From Chionis minor (taxonomy: Eukaryota; Chordata; Aves; Charadriiformes; Chionididae), in NCBI GenBank assembly GCA_013398295.1, contig VZSF01007300.1:62001-126000 (forward strand): a DNA stretch of 64,000 nt, in the 5' to 3' direction. Shown piece by piece: positions 35,001 to 47,473 of the stretch. The notes beneath the pieces are model-generated. The model did not search any database and had not been told where the DNA came from. It saw only the letters and a program-made list of their open reading frames with translations. Both the position numbers and the translations under genes were made by a program. Every line of letters starts with the position of its first letter. Position 1 is the stretch's first letter.

Positions 35001-38000
35001 CTCCTCAAGGGCTTTGTTGGAAGAGTGCTGGCCAAGCAAAATCTATGTGAGCTGTGAGATACCCCAGATTTTTAGAAATCTACGCCTATGCTTATTCCAA
35101 GATATAAATGGAGAGTTTGGAGCCTGAATGTTAATATTATTTAAAAAAAAAAAAAAAAAGGTGAAAAAGCTGTAGACTTTGAAGGGTTGATCCAATGAAA
35201 TTTCTGCCAGTTGAGTCTACATTTGTGAAATTGGGGCATTGTATCAGGGAATGTAGAATATTTTATGATTTCAGCACAGTACTGGGGCCAGTCTTTGCAA
35301 TGGTGAAACTGTGTGCACCTGTATGGCTCAGGGAGCGGGGAAGAGACTAGACCTCGAAAAGCTGTGTTTTAATGTCTTGCTGTGTTAATTTGTGCCCTGT
35401 GGTGTTTCCTGCTAGGACACCTCCATCCTTGGGCTATTGTATAAAGCAACAATTCTTCAGCTGATTTTCCTCTGCCGCATGGAGCCACGCTGGGGAAGCA
35501 GTGATTAGGCAACATAGAGAAATGGAGCCAGGGGAGCTTGTGGCTGCTGGCAGCCTTCAGCATCTGAGCACCGACTCAGCTGTGGGAGGTGATGTGGCTC
35601 CCAGCAACCTTCGGCTGCCGCTTTTTTGTTTTCTAAACTGCCTAGGTGGACGCTCCAAGCTATGACTTTGTTAGGTGGGCTCCATTCCTGCACAGCCACC
35701 TCCTGGCACCAGCACCACTGCAAACCGCTCCTTGGCAGTGGTACCTTCCCACTCCCCTATTTCCTATGCATTTCTCCCAGAAGGTTGGATAAATGCGCCC
35801 ATTTAGACATAGCTGCAGGAGTTGTGAACTTCTACCAATCCTCCTGTAAATCCGTTCTCACTAATTGTTGATGTTTTCATTTTCAAAACAAGACTTTTAG
35901 AACTGGACCTATTTCAGCAATAATAGAATTACTACTTAACTAAAATAACCAGCACATTTCTTTGGTCTAAATTGCTTGGCTTCGTGAGCCTTTCTCTGAT
36001 CAAGGTTGCTTGAATGCTACTCATGCAGGTGGATAAGGGATAAATAGCCTTAGTAAATACAGCAAAGTTAGATTGTTTTTGAAGTGCTGTATGAATGCTA
36101 AATGACAGTTTGAATCTAGTTTCATAGTTTTACTGATATGTTTGTTTGTTTTGGCTTTTTTGTTGTTATTCTGTAAAGAAAGAGAGCAAGAATTTGGAAC
36201 GTTTTTAGGATATGAGCCAAATTTTCAGATGTAAAACAGGAAAGACTTAGGTCTCTGAATTCGCAAAAGTCTTAACAAGTTGCCTAGACACCTAAACCCT
36301 AGGGCTTCTGTCCTCCAAGCCCAAGTTAGCTAGTAAAAGCTCAGTTATCTCCCCAAATTATCTTGTTGCCTTTCAGGAGTGACTGGATTCCATCAGGCCA
36401 GATGGTCACGTCTCCACAGTGCCTGATGGGCCACATTTTGGATGGCTGGGCTTGCATCTGAATATGTTGTCTTTGCTTCTACTGGGCAACTGTACAGACT
36501 TGCACCATGCCTGCTTAATCCAACTTGTCTTTCCACACCACTACCATTTCTCTTTTCTGGGCGACATCTTGCGTATTCAGCATTACAGGTTTTTTTGCAA
36601 AAGGATCTTGTACATGCAGCCTCTCTTTCTTCTTCTAACTCCAGTGTAATACAAGGCCTGGGAAACAATAGTTTCACGGAGCAGAGATGGCAAGGACTGG
36701 CCAGTTTTAGGTGAAAATGAAGGCAATCCTCACCATCTTCTGATGTGTTGGTTGATCGTTTTGTTGTCTGACAGCCGATGGGAAGAAGTTGCTGCACGGA
36801 CCACAGCCCAGCAGTGGGCAGAGGAACTTCTCCGCAAGTGAAGTGGTAAGTAACTCCTTCTGACATTGAGGCTGGTTCAGGAGACGGATGGGCTGCGGGG
36901 AACCCTGTATTTTTGGAGTAGGCAAAGAGGTCCAGTGGAGGCTGCTCCAGAGGACCCAGAGCAGTAGCCTTACCCATATCCCAGAACTGTCATCTCTGCC
37001 TTTACAGGTTACCACCTAAGGGAAAGAAGGGACCCCAGAACTCCTCGGATCCCGGCACTGAGACCACCTCATGCATGTGGGTTATCTGGAATATAAGACC
37101 AGAGATTTTTTTTAAGTGCTATGTGGTACTGAAGCACAACTGCTGTGACTAACACAGGAGCCTTTAGCAGCAGGCCAAGAGGAAAGGCCCAGTTATGCTT
37201 GGGCTCAAGTGGACATCTGCCATCCAACATTTACCATCAGATACCTGTCCAGGAAAGTTCCAAGCAGTGGTTATTTCTGCATTCCCTTTCTCAGAAGACA
37301 AAATAATTTTCCAGGCAATTCCCACTGCTGCTTGTTTCTCCATAGGCCTCCCTCCCACAACATGAAGATGCAGAATTTGATTTCCAAAAGCCTGCACCCT
37401 TTTCCTACTACCACAAATGGGCTCCAAGCAAGACGGTCTTGGACAAACCCTTTCTCCGCACATCCTTGGTCAACCATAGCCCCAGAGGCAGAGTGCGCCA
37501 CTTTACTGGCCAGGGCATGATGCACCATCTTGGTGTTGCAACTGCTGCTGTGAAGGACCCTTCACTTGTTGCTGACATTGTGCAGTCTGCGCATCCCAAC
37601 CCAGCAAACAGCACAAAGACCAGTCAAGTAAGTGTGTTTCCAAGCTGCATCCCAGCACCACCACTGGAGAGTGGAGCAGGTCCTGGGAGCCAAGAGGAGC
37701 ACAGCCTGGGTGAGTTGCGGTACTACAGATGGGATGACATCTCACGGTTTGTCTGTGGAATGGGATACTGCTTGTGGTCTCCTTCACTGCTGGTGTTGCT
37801 GTCACCACAGCTGTTGCTGGGGCAATGGCAGATTCAAGGATGGAGAGGCTCAGCCCAACAGGGGAATCATCCCGCCTTGTCCAGGCAGTCTGGAAGAGGG
37901 ACCGTGGACCAAGAGAATGTTAGTGCAGGAGAACTGGGCTTAGATACAGCAAGAGATGACCAGCAGCAGATCATGGACAAGGCACACATCACAGATGTAT

Positions 38001-41000
38001 ACAGATCTGCCTCTCACTGATCAGTGACGAAGCACCATCTCCTCCTCACGCTTGTTTAGTCCTCGCCCGACTTCCTTCTCAAGGAGCTGGCAGGTGGTTG
38101 TAATACTTGTCTCTGACTTTGTTTCCTTCTCTATTTGAGTAATAAAGTCCCTAATGTTACAGTTTTACCTGTCTCTGTGTGTTGTATTATTGTCCTGAGA
38201 CTTCAGCTGCACCCTGTGTGCCCCTGGCATTGCACTCCCTTGAATAAGACCTTCACAGGTGTGCAAATTGGGTGTCTGTGCTTTAGTGCTTGAAGGACTC
38301 TGACCTATGGTGTGCTCCAAGGTGCGAGCAGTGTCTCACGCACACCGGTAGCACTGATTTAGCACAAATCCCAGTCACTGCCTCCCGCTCCACCCCCACA
38401 CCAGCCTTGCCGTACAGCTGCGTGCGTGACTCTGAGCCCAATTCATGTGCAAGCGAACTACACAGTAGGCTGTTCCATAAAAAGGAGGTGACGGTGCTGC
38501 TGCTTTTGGTCATGGGCCGTGGTTTGGGTGGTGGTTGTCATTTTTCAGGTGTGTATGAGTTGTAAAGTGTTGTTCCTTGATGGGTGCAGCAGGTGGGTTG
38601 CAAAGCCTGCAAGGAGGGGTGAGGTTTTTCCATCCGATCTCTCCAGCCTGTCCTGCTCTGTTTGGGTTCCGTCCGTCTGTGCTGGCCATGGTGATGGCCA
38701 TTGCTGGGCACCTAATTCTCCTCGCTTACTTTAAAAGTGTGCTTGTACTGGGCGTATTTAGAGGAGAATCATTCCTCAAACTCAGGGCTTACATACTAGT
38801 TGCAGTGATCCCTACCAGTCCCTTTTATGGATCTACCCTTGCATTTATGAGTTCAAGTTGTATTAACTCTTCCTACAGTTTCTGTACGCAGTTCCTTCCA
38901 AGCATGTATTAGAGCTGTGCTTTGGTAGAAAGAAAGCAGCTGGTTCTACATGGGGAGTGGTTGCTGGGTCTCCGTTGTGATACACGATTCTGTAAAGACA
39001 CCTGGGAGACTTTGTGGCCAGTGACTGATGCTCTTCCATGGTGCAGGACTCTAGTTAGTATGTGTATAGCATTATTTTCTGAAATCCAGTTCAGGTTTTC
39101 TTTGAACATTACAAGCAGTTATGTAAAGAAGCAGCATTTAGGATAAGGGTGGAGTGTGAAGTACTGCTGGAAACAAGCCTGCAGGGAATGCTTGTAAACC
39201 AGCCCTGTACAGAGTCCAGATGGTGAAGGACTGCACTTGACCAGTGAGATGCCCCTTGTCTGAAGTGGTGGCTGTAAATGCTGCCATGTTCCTGTGTGCA
39301 CGTTTTTGGGGTCAACCGAACAGAGAGAGGAACACTTGCAGTTGGCAAACAGCCCTTTAAGCTACTGATTATTGTTGCTGCTATTAAACACGGAAAAAAA
39401 GAAGAGGGGACAAAAAAGAGTTGGAGACCTCCCCATCTGAAGTTTAGGGGCTGATAATCCAAAGGATACTTCCTATTCCTTTCTCCCCTTCCATCACCTT
39501 TTCTTCAGGGTAGTCAAGTTTTAACTGTGCTGTTGAGTGTAACTGCAACTAAGAGGGAGGGAATTATTAGTTATGCTATTTGTATAGTTAGTTAAAAGGA
39601 AAACAAAATGTTAAATGTTTTAGTGAGTATGATTAAGACAAGTATGAATTTCACGCTCTTTAAGCCTTGGTTAGGCCTGTGACTGGTGGCGTTCCTCAGG
39701 GGTCAGTAGTGGGTTCAGTCCTGTTCAATGTATTCATCAATGACCTGGATGAAGGGATGGAGTGTACCATCAGCAAGTTTGCTGATGACATGAAACTGGG
39801 AGGGGTGGCTGACACACTGGAAGGCTGTGCTGCCAATTCAGCACGATCTGGACAGTCTGGAGAGTTGGGCAGAGAGAAACATTATGAAATTCAACCAAGG
39901 CAAGTGTAGGGTCCTGCGCTGGGGGAGGAATAACCCCATGCACCAGTACAGGCTGGGGGCTGACCTGCTGCAAAGCAGTTCTTTGGAAAGGGGCCTGGGA
40001 GTCCTGGTGGACAACAGGATGACCATGAGCCAGCAATGTGCCCTTGTGGCCAAGAAGGCCAATGGCATGCTGGGGTGCATCAAGAGGAGTGTGGCAAGCA
40101 GGTAGGTCGAGGGAGCTCATCCTCCCCCTCTACTCTGCCCTGGTGAGACCACAACTCGAGTACTGTGTCCAGTTCTGGGCTCCCCAGTTCAAGAAGGACA
40201 GGGAACTGCTGGAGAGGGTACAGCGAAGGGCCACAAAGATGATGAGGGGTCTGGAGCATCTTTCTTATTAGGAAAGGCTGAGGGATTTGGGTCCTTTTAG
40301 TCTGGAGAAGAGAAGACTAAGGGGGGATCTTACCAATGCTTATAAATACTTCAAGGGAGGGTGCCGGGAGGAGGGGGCCAGTCTTTTTTCAGTGTTGCCC
40401 AGTGATAGGAAAAGAGGTAACGGGCACAAACTTGAACACAGGAAGTTCCATCTGAACACATGGAGGAACTTGGAGGGTGGCAGAGCAGTGGAACAGGCTG
40501 TCCAGAGAGGTGGTGGAGTCTCCGACTCTGGAGACATTCAAAACCCGCCTGGACGCCATCCTGTGCAACCTGCTGTAGGTGGACCTGCTCTGGCAGGGGG
40601 GGTTGGACCACATGATCTCCAGAGGTCCCTTCCAACCCCTAACGTTCTGTGATTCTGTAGTTTTTGGGGACCCGTATGCCGGACTTGAAATGAAACCTGG
40701 AGGATGGTTTATTGAATTAAAATTTTTTCTGGTGAAGTTGGAGATATGTGTGACAGAACTCTGCCCATCAAACTGCTCAAACATAGATTATCTCCTAAAA
40801 TCAGAACTGGCTTGGTCAGGCCGTGAGGTAGGTTGCTGGGAGAACCTGCAGCACAGACCAGAGGAGGCTGCACCCAGCCTAAGCCTACCAGAAGCAACAG
40901 AGGCGTAGCTTTTTTCATTTATTTTTGTCTTACAGAATGCCCATGAGCCTGTGGATGTGGAGTGTTATAGTGATTTATCCCATGGGATGGATAAAGCTCA

Positions 41001-42916
41001 GTCTATGTTAACTACATCTTCAATATTTCCTTCATTCTGATAGAAATTGATTCCTGCCACGGGAGAAAGCCAGTCCATAAAGTATGGGGCATTTTTGCCT
41101 GAATATTGAGATGCCGTTCAGTGTAATGGATGAAAACCAAATATACACTGCCAGGCTTGCCTTTGACAAAATACAGCCAATCCTTTCTCTGTTGGTTTGT
41201 TTTTTGTTTTGTTTTGTTTTGTTTTGTTTTGTTTTTCTTTGTGCCTGCAGACAAATGCTAGGTAGTTGTCTATGCTGATGCTTAAAGTCTTCAAGAGGAG
41301 AAACACAAAATTACTACTTTTTGCCCTGAAGAATTTGGAGAGGGGATTCTTTTCATAATATTCTATTATACTGCTTTCACGCACATAGTGAGCCTGCTGA
41401 CCTCAGTTTCTTTGGAAAAACAGGCTTTTCACCCTGGTGATCCTGTGTGCCAGGAGGAAGAGAAACGCTTTCCCTTACAATTGCCACATATAAGAAATGT
41501 TCAAGCAAGTGATCCCTAGGATCTAGGGCTGGATTAAAGTAATTTAGAATACATTGCACTCCGTGGGCAGTCCTTCATAAATCTGTAACATGACAGTTAC
41601 TTTAGTAATACTTTTATATGGAAGAAATTTTTCCCATTCTTTTCCCATAACAAGCCAAGTTAGAAAGGGAGTCCAGGTAGCCCTTATGCTGGCAGCTGGG
41701 ATATATCTTGTTTGAGCAGCACTCTGAGAGGCGCCTTTATCTTCCTGCCATAGGCATACTGTAACAAATGATGTTACACAAGATAGCTGTAGTACTTGAA
41801 ATAAACACTCCAGTGAAATTCCTACAGCAGAGAGCTCTGGAAAAGGTGGTTGTTGGAGACAGGGCAGCACGTCTGCCCTGGCTAAGCTGGGGCCTTCCAG
41901 TTTTTCTACAAGAGTATGTATTTTTAAGGGAAATCTGAGATTTTTCCCTAGTAGTCTGAATTTAGCAACCGATTCTTAAGTTTGTAATCCTCTTCTCAAT
42001 CAGAAGCTGGAAGGATCTGGTAAATCTTATGTAAATTAATTTGTAAAACTGCCATGATTATGAAAAGTGTGCTGAAGCAGACAAAAATGAGTAAGAGGCC
42101 ACCTTCTGCCAAGTAGCAAAAGACTGTCGACAGAATAATCTTGTATCATCACTACAGCTCTGCATTAATAAAAGAGCTGTGCTCTCTTGCTGGCAGATTA
42201 ACCTTGCACTGTAAACAAAAAAAGATAATTAACTGATGGTGTGGTTTATTTGATTTTTTTGTTTTGTTTTCTTTTCCAAGGTTCAGATCATCCACACAGC
42301 CTGTCTTACAAACTGGAACTCGGATCAGACCAGGAAATCCCATCTGACTGGTATCCATTTGCCACTGTCCAGTTCGTCGTTCACGATACCTGTGCCTCAG
42401 GAACAGAAGTCAAGTCACTGGGCGTAGAGAGCGATCTGCAGCCCCAGAAACACGTGGTTCAGAAAGCTTTTTACAATTGCCAGGTATTTTCAGGGCTTTT
42501 GCTCCTCTTCCTCCCCACTCCCCCAGACAGTATTTGCAAGGCAAATGTGCTTTGTATTCTAAACATCTCTTGCATGCACTTGCGATAATGACTTTGAGCA
42601 AAAGAATCATTAAAAAATAATTCCTTGTCTGATCAAAGATGCTGCTGAAAAACAGAACTGCAAATGCAGCATTGTTTTTCCTCAGCTGAGCTATTTTTGG
42701 GAACAGTGGTTTTGAAACATATTGAGTCTGGAAATGTTTTGATTCTGAGTCAAAGCTTTTATTCATGCCATTGCTGCAGTTCACACTTTCAGTGCCCAGT
42801 TGTTTGCTAATTCTACCTGTTTTTTTGTGTTCTAACTACAGGTTGAAATTGAAAAGAAGTGGATTCGGCTTGATGGAGAAGATCCAGATAAGGCTGGCAA
42901 CTGCCTAATGCAGTAA
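30093..42916 (+). CDS. STON1: STON1, stonin-1 (740 codons in three coding exons)
   Basis: Endocytic adaptor of the stonin family; mammalian stonins bind AP-2 and sort cargo at clathrin-coated pits. Coding parts are 30093-32037, 42281-42483 and 42842-42916, joined by GT-AG introns with exact frame continuity. The product is 740 residues against about 735 in human. Residues 1-270 are Ser/Pro-rich and disordered, with an AP-2-ear type WVTF motif at 9-12. The stonin homology domain is at about 275-410 ([15 protein letters not shown]). The mu-homology domain runs from about 412 to the end ([27 protein letters not shown]). The start [16 protein letters not shown] equals the human start, has A at -3 and follows an acceptor by 49 bases. 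Nothing suggests inactivation. Confidence 0.97.
33535..33566 (+). repeat. (TGAAA)n microsatellite
   Basis: Five or so tandem ATGAA pentamers in intron. Confidence 0.85.
36376..38170 (+). other. Unexplained block with splice-like sites and poly(A) signal
   Basis: GC content is higher than in the flanks, and both strands have open frames of about 193 codons with no family I recognise. On + there is a strong donor-like GTG|GTAAGT at 36846, an acceptor-like CTGCCTTTACAG ending at 37006, another donor-like CAA|GTAAGT at about 37628, and AATAAA at 38141. A GT-rich downstream element follows. It could be a terminal exon of an unannotated transcript nested in STON1, or an old non-autonomous LTR-type insertion. 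No terminal repeats were found. I do not assign a function. Confidence 0.35.
38141..38146 (+). terminator. AATAAA with GT-rich downstream element
   Basis: The hexamer is followed within 25-45 bp by TGTCTCTGTGTGTTGTATT, the layout of a real cleavage site. It lies inside a STON1 intron, so use would give a truncated STON1 or belong to a nested transcript. Confidence 0.45.
39668..40661 (+). mobile_element. CR1 LINE, 5'-truncated, copy 1
   Basis: Sense CR1 from the reverse transcriptase palm to the 3' end. The 5' part encodes [25 protein letters not shown] and FADDMKLGG, the VPQGS block and the FADD catalytic motif of CR1 reverse transcriptase. A frame break follows near 39840. The next segment encodes the [17 protein letters not shown] and [23 protein letters not shown] regions. 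The 3' end is CCTTCCAACCCCTAACGTTC, TGTGATTCTG. Stops and frameshifts make it non-functional. It is very similar to the copy at 47474. Confidence 0.93.
41196..41236 (+). repeat. (TTTTG)n microsatellite
   Basis: About seven GTTTT pentamers in the STON1 intron. Confidence 0.9.
42281..42483 (+). CDS. STON1: STON1 penultimate coding exon
   Basis: Acceptor TTTTCTTTTCCAAG; begins within the split serine codon and reads [20 protein letters not shown] through [11 protein letters not shown], ending phase 0 before GTATTT. It is part of the mu-homology domain. Its phase-0 end allows splicing to GTF2A1L exon 2. Confidence 0.96.
42842..42916 (+). CDS. STON1: STON1 terminal coding exon
   Basis: After TTCTAACTACAG it reads [19 protein letters not shown] then NCLMQ and stops at TAA 42914-42916. 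Human ends with the closely similar [20 protein letters not shown]. Confidence 0.96.
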   Translation, partial: VEIEKKWIRLDGEDPDKAGNCLMQ

Positions 42917-43316
42917 AAGAGGACAGAAGGCACTGTCATAGGATATTAGTAGGAATCAATTTACATAGGAAATTCTATTGTTAGAAGCAGCGCAGTGCCC
43001 TAGTTTAGGATAAACATGGTCATTGAATTTTTTTCTTTTTTTAGTGCTTTTGGGTTCGATTCTACAGATCAGTACTGGTTTGACTGGCCTGTGTTCAAGT
43101 AAACTTCCTGTCGTGGGAATACTGGTATGAGTAAGGTCTCCTTGTAAAGAGCTGCAGGATGTGAGCACTTAATTGATTGTAATATATTATTTTCCTGTTG
43201 CGTATCTATGACTTGGGAATGATCTCATACTCTCCATTGAAACTTAATGGCACTACTTTGAGAGTTCATGTCACTTGGACATATAATATTCAGCAATAAA
43301 AACTGCCAGAGCACTT
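42917..43316 (+). other. STON1: STON1 3'UTR (probable extent)
   Basis: From the stop codon to about 15-20 bp past the AATAAA at 43295. A longer isoform is possible. Confidence 0.55.
43295..43300 (+). terminator. STON1: Candidate poly(A) signal, STON1
   Basis: First AATAAA after the STON1 stop; followed by the T/G-rich CACTTTTGTGCAG and TCTGTGTAAGG. Confidence 0.5.
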
Positions 43317-43694
43317 TTGTGCAGACCAGCATCTGTGTAAGGTCCATCAGGAACAATTACATTTTTCAGTTGTGTTTGAAAACTAAAGTCCCCCATGTTT
43401 CCGCTCCCCTCGATATATGTGAACAGAACAAGTCGTAATACTATTCTTGACAGGAGCTTCAATTAATGAGTTGGAGACCGGGTGATTTCATTGGTAAAAT
43501 GGGAAAAGTTCCTCTGCAATAATATTCTTCATTTTTCTGTGGCTGCGAGCATTTCCTCCCCAGCACTTTATAGGTTCGTTCAAAGTAATCTCTTTTACTT
43601 AAAAGTAAAGTCTTAAAACCCCATATGGCAGATGTGATTGAAATTTCGGTGCCAGCATTAGACAAATCTCATTGACTACTGCAGCGAGTGAGAC

Positions 43695-43778
43695 CAGGGC
43701 CGGAGCCTCAGCAAGCGTAAATCAGTCCGGGCCCATTTCATTTGATGAAGCTTTGAGAATTTACACCAGCGGAGGGGT
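43695..43778. repeat. Ancient amniote palindromic repeat relic
   Basis: Left half GCCTCAGCAAGCGTAAATCA and right half AATTTACACCAGCGGAGG are degenerate inverted copies. The motif GATTTACACCAGCTGAGGAT is widespread in turtle, crocodile and bird DNA. No Repbase name assigned. Confidence 0.6.
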
Positions 43779-44190
43779 TTTCCCCCACAAACTGAAGAAA
43801 TGGCTGGTGGCTACTGTTTGCTGTGGGTCTCCTTTAGAATGCAAGTTCCAGATGCTGGTTTGGAAACTGTTGCTTTGAGTAACTTTTAAGACAGTCTTTC
43901 CACGCATGGGAAGGGAGATGTTTTCATGCTACTGGCTCTAAAGGCGTTTTCTGTGGGGAAACAATGCAGGAATGGACTATTTCAAGAGAACTGAAGCTGT
44001 GACACCTCAGCAGGGAGCTTGAGCTACTAATCCCGTATCAATGAGTTAACTGTGTTTTCAACAAATTATTGGCATTTAGGGAAAGATTTTAATGCTTCCC
44101 CTCAACCATTATCCGCTTTGTTGTTTTCTGCAGGCAGTAATTCCAGGTCTGAAAAAATCTGATAAATTAAAAAAATGCTCCTGATACTTT

Positions 44191-44191
44191 N
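44191..44191. other. Single-N contig join
   Basis: An isolated N in unique sequence; no flanking duplication seen here. Confidence 0.9.
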
Positions 44192-45384
44192 CTTCAAACT
44201 GAAATTAGTAGAGAACAAAAATATAGTAATGCACTAAGTCTCACTTTATATTTTGTCACAGCTTGTAACTGTTTATATGAACACTGTGTAAAAATACAGA
44301 TAAATGTTATTCCCCAAAAGTAGAAATATGTGGGATATGCACTGAGAAAATTACCAGTCTGAGGAAACAGAAGGCCATAATATGAACCTAGTTCATCACA
44401 ATAAACTTTTCCCCCATTTGAGAGCCGAGAATGAACTGGGTAATAGATTCTATAGTAAGTCCTGAGGGCAGGTTTTTTATGGGTACTACATTGCCAAAGC
44501 CCCAACTAGATTATTACGGTATTTTGGCTTCTCTATATATCCCTTTTTATTAGCAGATTATATTATTATAAATCTAAGCAAGCATTTGAGTGTAGTAGTG
44601 ATCCAAACATGTCTCAGCTGTTGCATCCTCCATCCATGTTTTGACTTGAGAAGCCATTAGCACCTTCAAGTCATGTTTGGTTTGTTTTATTCGTATTTAA
44701 TTTTGGTTTATGTACTTCTCAGATGAACTAAGGGGCACAGCGTACCCTCAGGCAAAGCATTTATACTTAGCATCATGGCAGAGCTCTGCAATTCACTGAG
44801 GTCCATGGTTATATTAGAGCTATGAAATCTATTAGCCTCTTTCCTTGGTAAGGCGGAGGAGGCAAAATACGTGTTGCAGATACCTGCACTAACCTTCCTG
44901 TGAGGCTGACTTGTTTTGATTGACGTTAATTCAGTAAATCTGTTAGCAGTGGTTATTGTCCACAGCCTGCCTGTCCCAGCTGGCCCCTATTTTGCTATTT
45001 TTAAGGGGACAGACGAGCTGTTCTGGGACTCTCTTGCCTTAGGATCCCCATTGGCAGCGCTCATTTCCTGGGCGCTCAGTAGCTGGTGGTTGTTACGGGT
45101 CCTGCAGAAGCAAGGGCTGCTTTTCTTCTCTCAGGTGTCTGCTGTATCTCGATGTGTTTAAGAAACCCATATAGCATTGGCCCTGCGAGATATAAGCTCT
45201 TGTTTTGAATGGCCTGAGTGATGAACAGCCACATTACAAGTTGTCTGTCCCGCTAGTGAGTCTATATTATATCTGGTACAGTGCAAATGATCGTTCAGCC
45301 TTACTGACCTCGTTAATGTGGAAAGGTCAGGCTACCGCTTTATCTATGTCTCAGATTCTTGGATTTCCATCTGAGGCCTGCAAG

Positions 45385-45422
45385 ACTTGCCATTAACTTT
45401 AATTGGAATTGGATCAGGATCA
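45385..45422. repeat. Ancient amniote repeat relic
   Basis: CATTAACTTTAATTGGAATT then GGATCAGG resembles the common amniote CATTGACTTCAATGGGATTTGGATCAGG motif (described, not copied in full from the window). Confidence 0.5.
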
Positions 45423-46337
45423 CAGGGAATTCATTCCACAGAAATATTGCCACACTGAAAGAAAGTTACTCTGTTTAATGCACAGCTTTCAGTTTAAACC
45501 TGACAATTAGCGCAGCCTAAGGCTGAATAATTACCCTGTTCAGTCTCAAACTGATGTTTGTATGCCTTGCTGTCGGAATATTTAAAAATAGGCTGCAGTT
45601 TAATGAAAAAAAAGTTTGGGTTGTCTGAGTATTTTTTTTTTTCCCCCCATCAAATTCTAACTCCCTATTCTATTACAGCATACCAAAGCAGAAGCACCCT
45701 GGCGTCCCCTTTCTAATATATCTTCTGCGTTGTCTGATGTCCTTTGAGTATAACCTACTGAACAAATATTCTCAATGTTTAAGACTCATTTGCTAACGTT
45801 TTCTATGAAGGCTACAGCAGGCGACAGCAAGTAAACATACTGGTTTTGATTCTTCAGAAATCTGGGCTATAAGTAGTCTAACTGTATTTTGGGAGGAGAG
45901 TGGAGGCAAGGAACAGTTGCTATAAGCTGTTGTGACGCTCAGTGTCCAGGTAGCAGAAGGACTGGAGCTTTAAATAACCCATGCGGTAGATTGGCGTCGT
46001 GTGAGGAACCAGCTTTCATGTGTATCTGATCTCTGCTTGCCCACAGCTAGCGCCTGCCGTCGCCGAAACGCTTCCAACTGTTTGGGTCACTTCAGATGCT
46101 GGCACTTGGCTGACATTTACTACAGGGCAGTATTTAGGTATTATCTGTGTTTCCTTCGCAAAGGACCATCAGGATTTGGGATGTTTTGCATTTTAAACAG
46201 AAATCAATGAGAACAGCTATTTTTGTAGTGTTTGCCTTATTTACGAAGTGTTCTATTTGCTGAAACCTACGAACTTTATCTTTGCATTCATCTTTTTCAT
46301 ACTAATTGTATTACTGTAGGTAAATGGTACTTGATGT

Positions 46338-46405
46338 AGTTTTGGATTCAAACCCCCATTGAAGTCAATGGAAGTCTTTTAACTGACAAAATGGGATCTG
46401 CATCA
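46338..46405. repeat. Ancient amniote palindromic repeat relic
   Basis: Contains the self-complementary-type core CCATTGAAGTCAATGG at 46356-46371, preceded by TTTGGATTCAAACC and followed by AAGTCTTTTAACTGAC and GGGATCTGCATC. This is the typical order of a family common in non-mammalian amniotes. Confidence 0.65.
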
Positions 46406-47473
46406 AAGTTTCTAGCAATAAAAGAGAGACAAAAAAAAAAAAAAGAAGAAAGGAATAGTGGTAATAGGCAGAAAAAAACCCACTGTAGAAGACTCTTGAT
46501 GCTAGTAAGTAAGGAACCTGCAATGCTTGCTTATTCCAACCAGAAAAGAGCAGAAGAGAGAGGAAAAGAGGTGTACTGGGTCAAAGCTGAAGCTGTGCAG
46601 TGACTGGGAATGGTGGTCCAGCTGTCCCTGTGTAGCAGCTCTCAAGAAATGAGGATGGTGGTGCACTCCATTGAACACGATGCCAAGCTGCTGTCACCCT
46701 TATGCTCCTTGCTTGTTTTTCTCCAGATTCCATATTAATTGTCCAAAAGTACTGTACATCTGAAAACATGTTTTCACATGTTGCTTTTAGTTGCATTTCT
46801 TTTACTTGACAGGCTTCTTAGCTGCAGTATTGGTGTCCACACCTCTATTTTACATTTATTTGTCTTTTTGTTGACTAAACACAGTAACTAACTGCTGCAG
46901 TTAGTAGTTCTTAGCTGTGATTTTGATAACTCTGAAGCAGTTCTGTTATTCTTAATGGAAAATATAATTTTATTTGGGTCTTTTGTCAGTATAAGTATAA
47001 ACAGATCATGCTGATAATCTTGTAATAACATTTTGTAGATTGCATATTGATTAAGAAAATAAAGTTGTATTTCAAGCTAGCAGTTTCATGTCCCCTCACT
47101 AGAAATTTACCAGGCTTGTTTTCCATTTACTGTAATTAACTGGTTGATCTCATATCATCAGGTATTGCATTTTATTAGAAAGAGCAGTTCTACTTTATGT
47201 GTGAGTGGGGGAGATCACTCCTCGTCTTAGATAAAGCTAATTGCAGAAAGATGAACAATGCACCATATTCCATTAATGATCATTTATGGCAAGCCCTTTT
47301 CCTGCCTTATTTCCATAACAATAGTAAGCCAAAGAATACCGTGTTTTTTCCTATTGAGTACTTCCTCTGATCTCTCTGGGATATTTGAATATAATGCAGT
47401 GACAACTGTTTAAGAGTTTCACAAATTTCAAAGTCTGTTCTTGAAGTGAGGTGTTACTAGGGAAATAGTGAAA

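Larger units (their letters stand above)
32038..42280 (+). other. STON1: STON1 10.2-kb intron
   Basis: Between the large coding exon and the penultimate exon. It contains a GT-rich stretch at 32.20-32.26 kb, a (TGAAA)n microsatellite, purine-rich sequence at 34.1-34.25 kb, an A17 run near 35143-35159, an unexplained block at 36.38-38.17 kb, a CR1 copy at 39668-40661 and a (TTTTG)n repeat. No further STON1 exon recognised. Confidence 0.8.
43317..47473. other. Intergenic region STON1-GTF2A1L, part 1
   Basis: No gene recognised. Holds relics of ancient palindromic amniote repeats at 43695, 45385 and 46338, a single-N join at 44191, and an A-rich run near 46428-46450. Confidence 0.65.

Noticed and set aside
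36393..38020. Frames of about 193-194 codons on opposite strands
   Set aside because: Not called as proteins: no recognised domain, both strands open over the same block, and no support beyond length. The block is kept as an unexplained finding.
39770..40120. Minus-strand frames repeated at 47351-47740
   Set aside because: Antisense translations of the two CR1 copies, which is why they are identical.
43052..43062. tRNA B-box-like GGTTCGATTCT
   Set aside because: No A box or cloverleaf around it; lies in the STON1 3'UTR.
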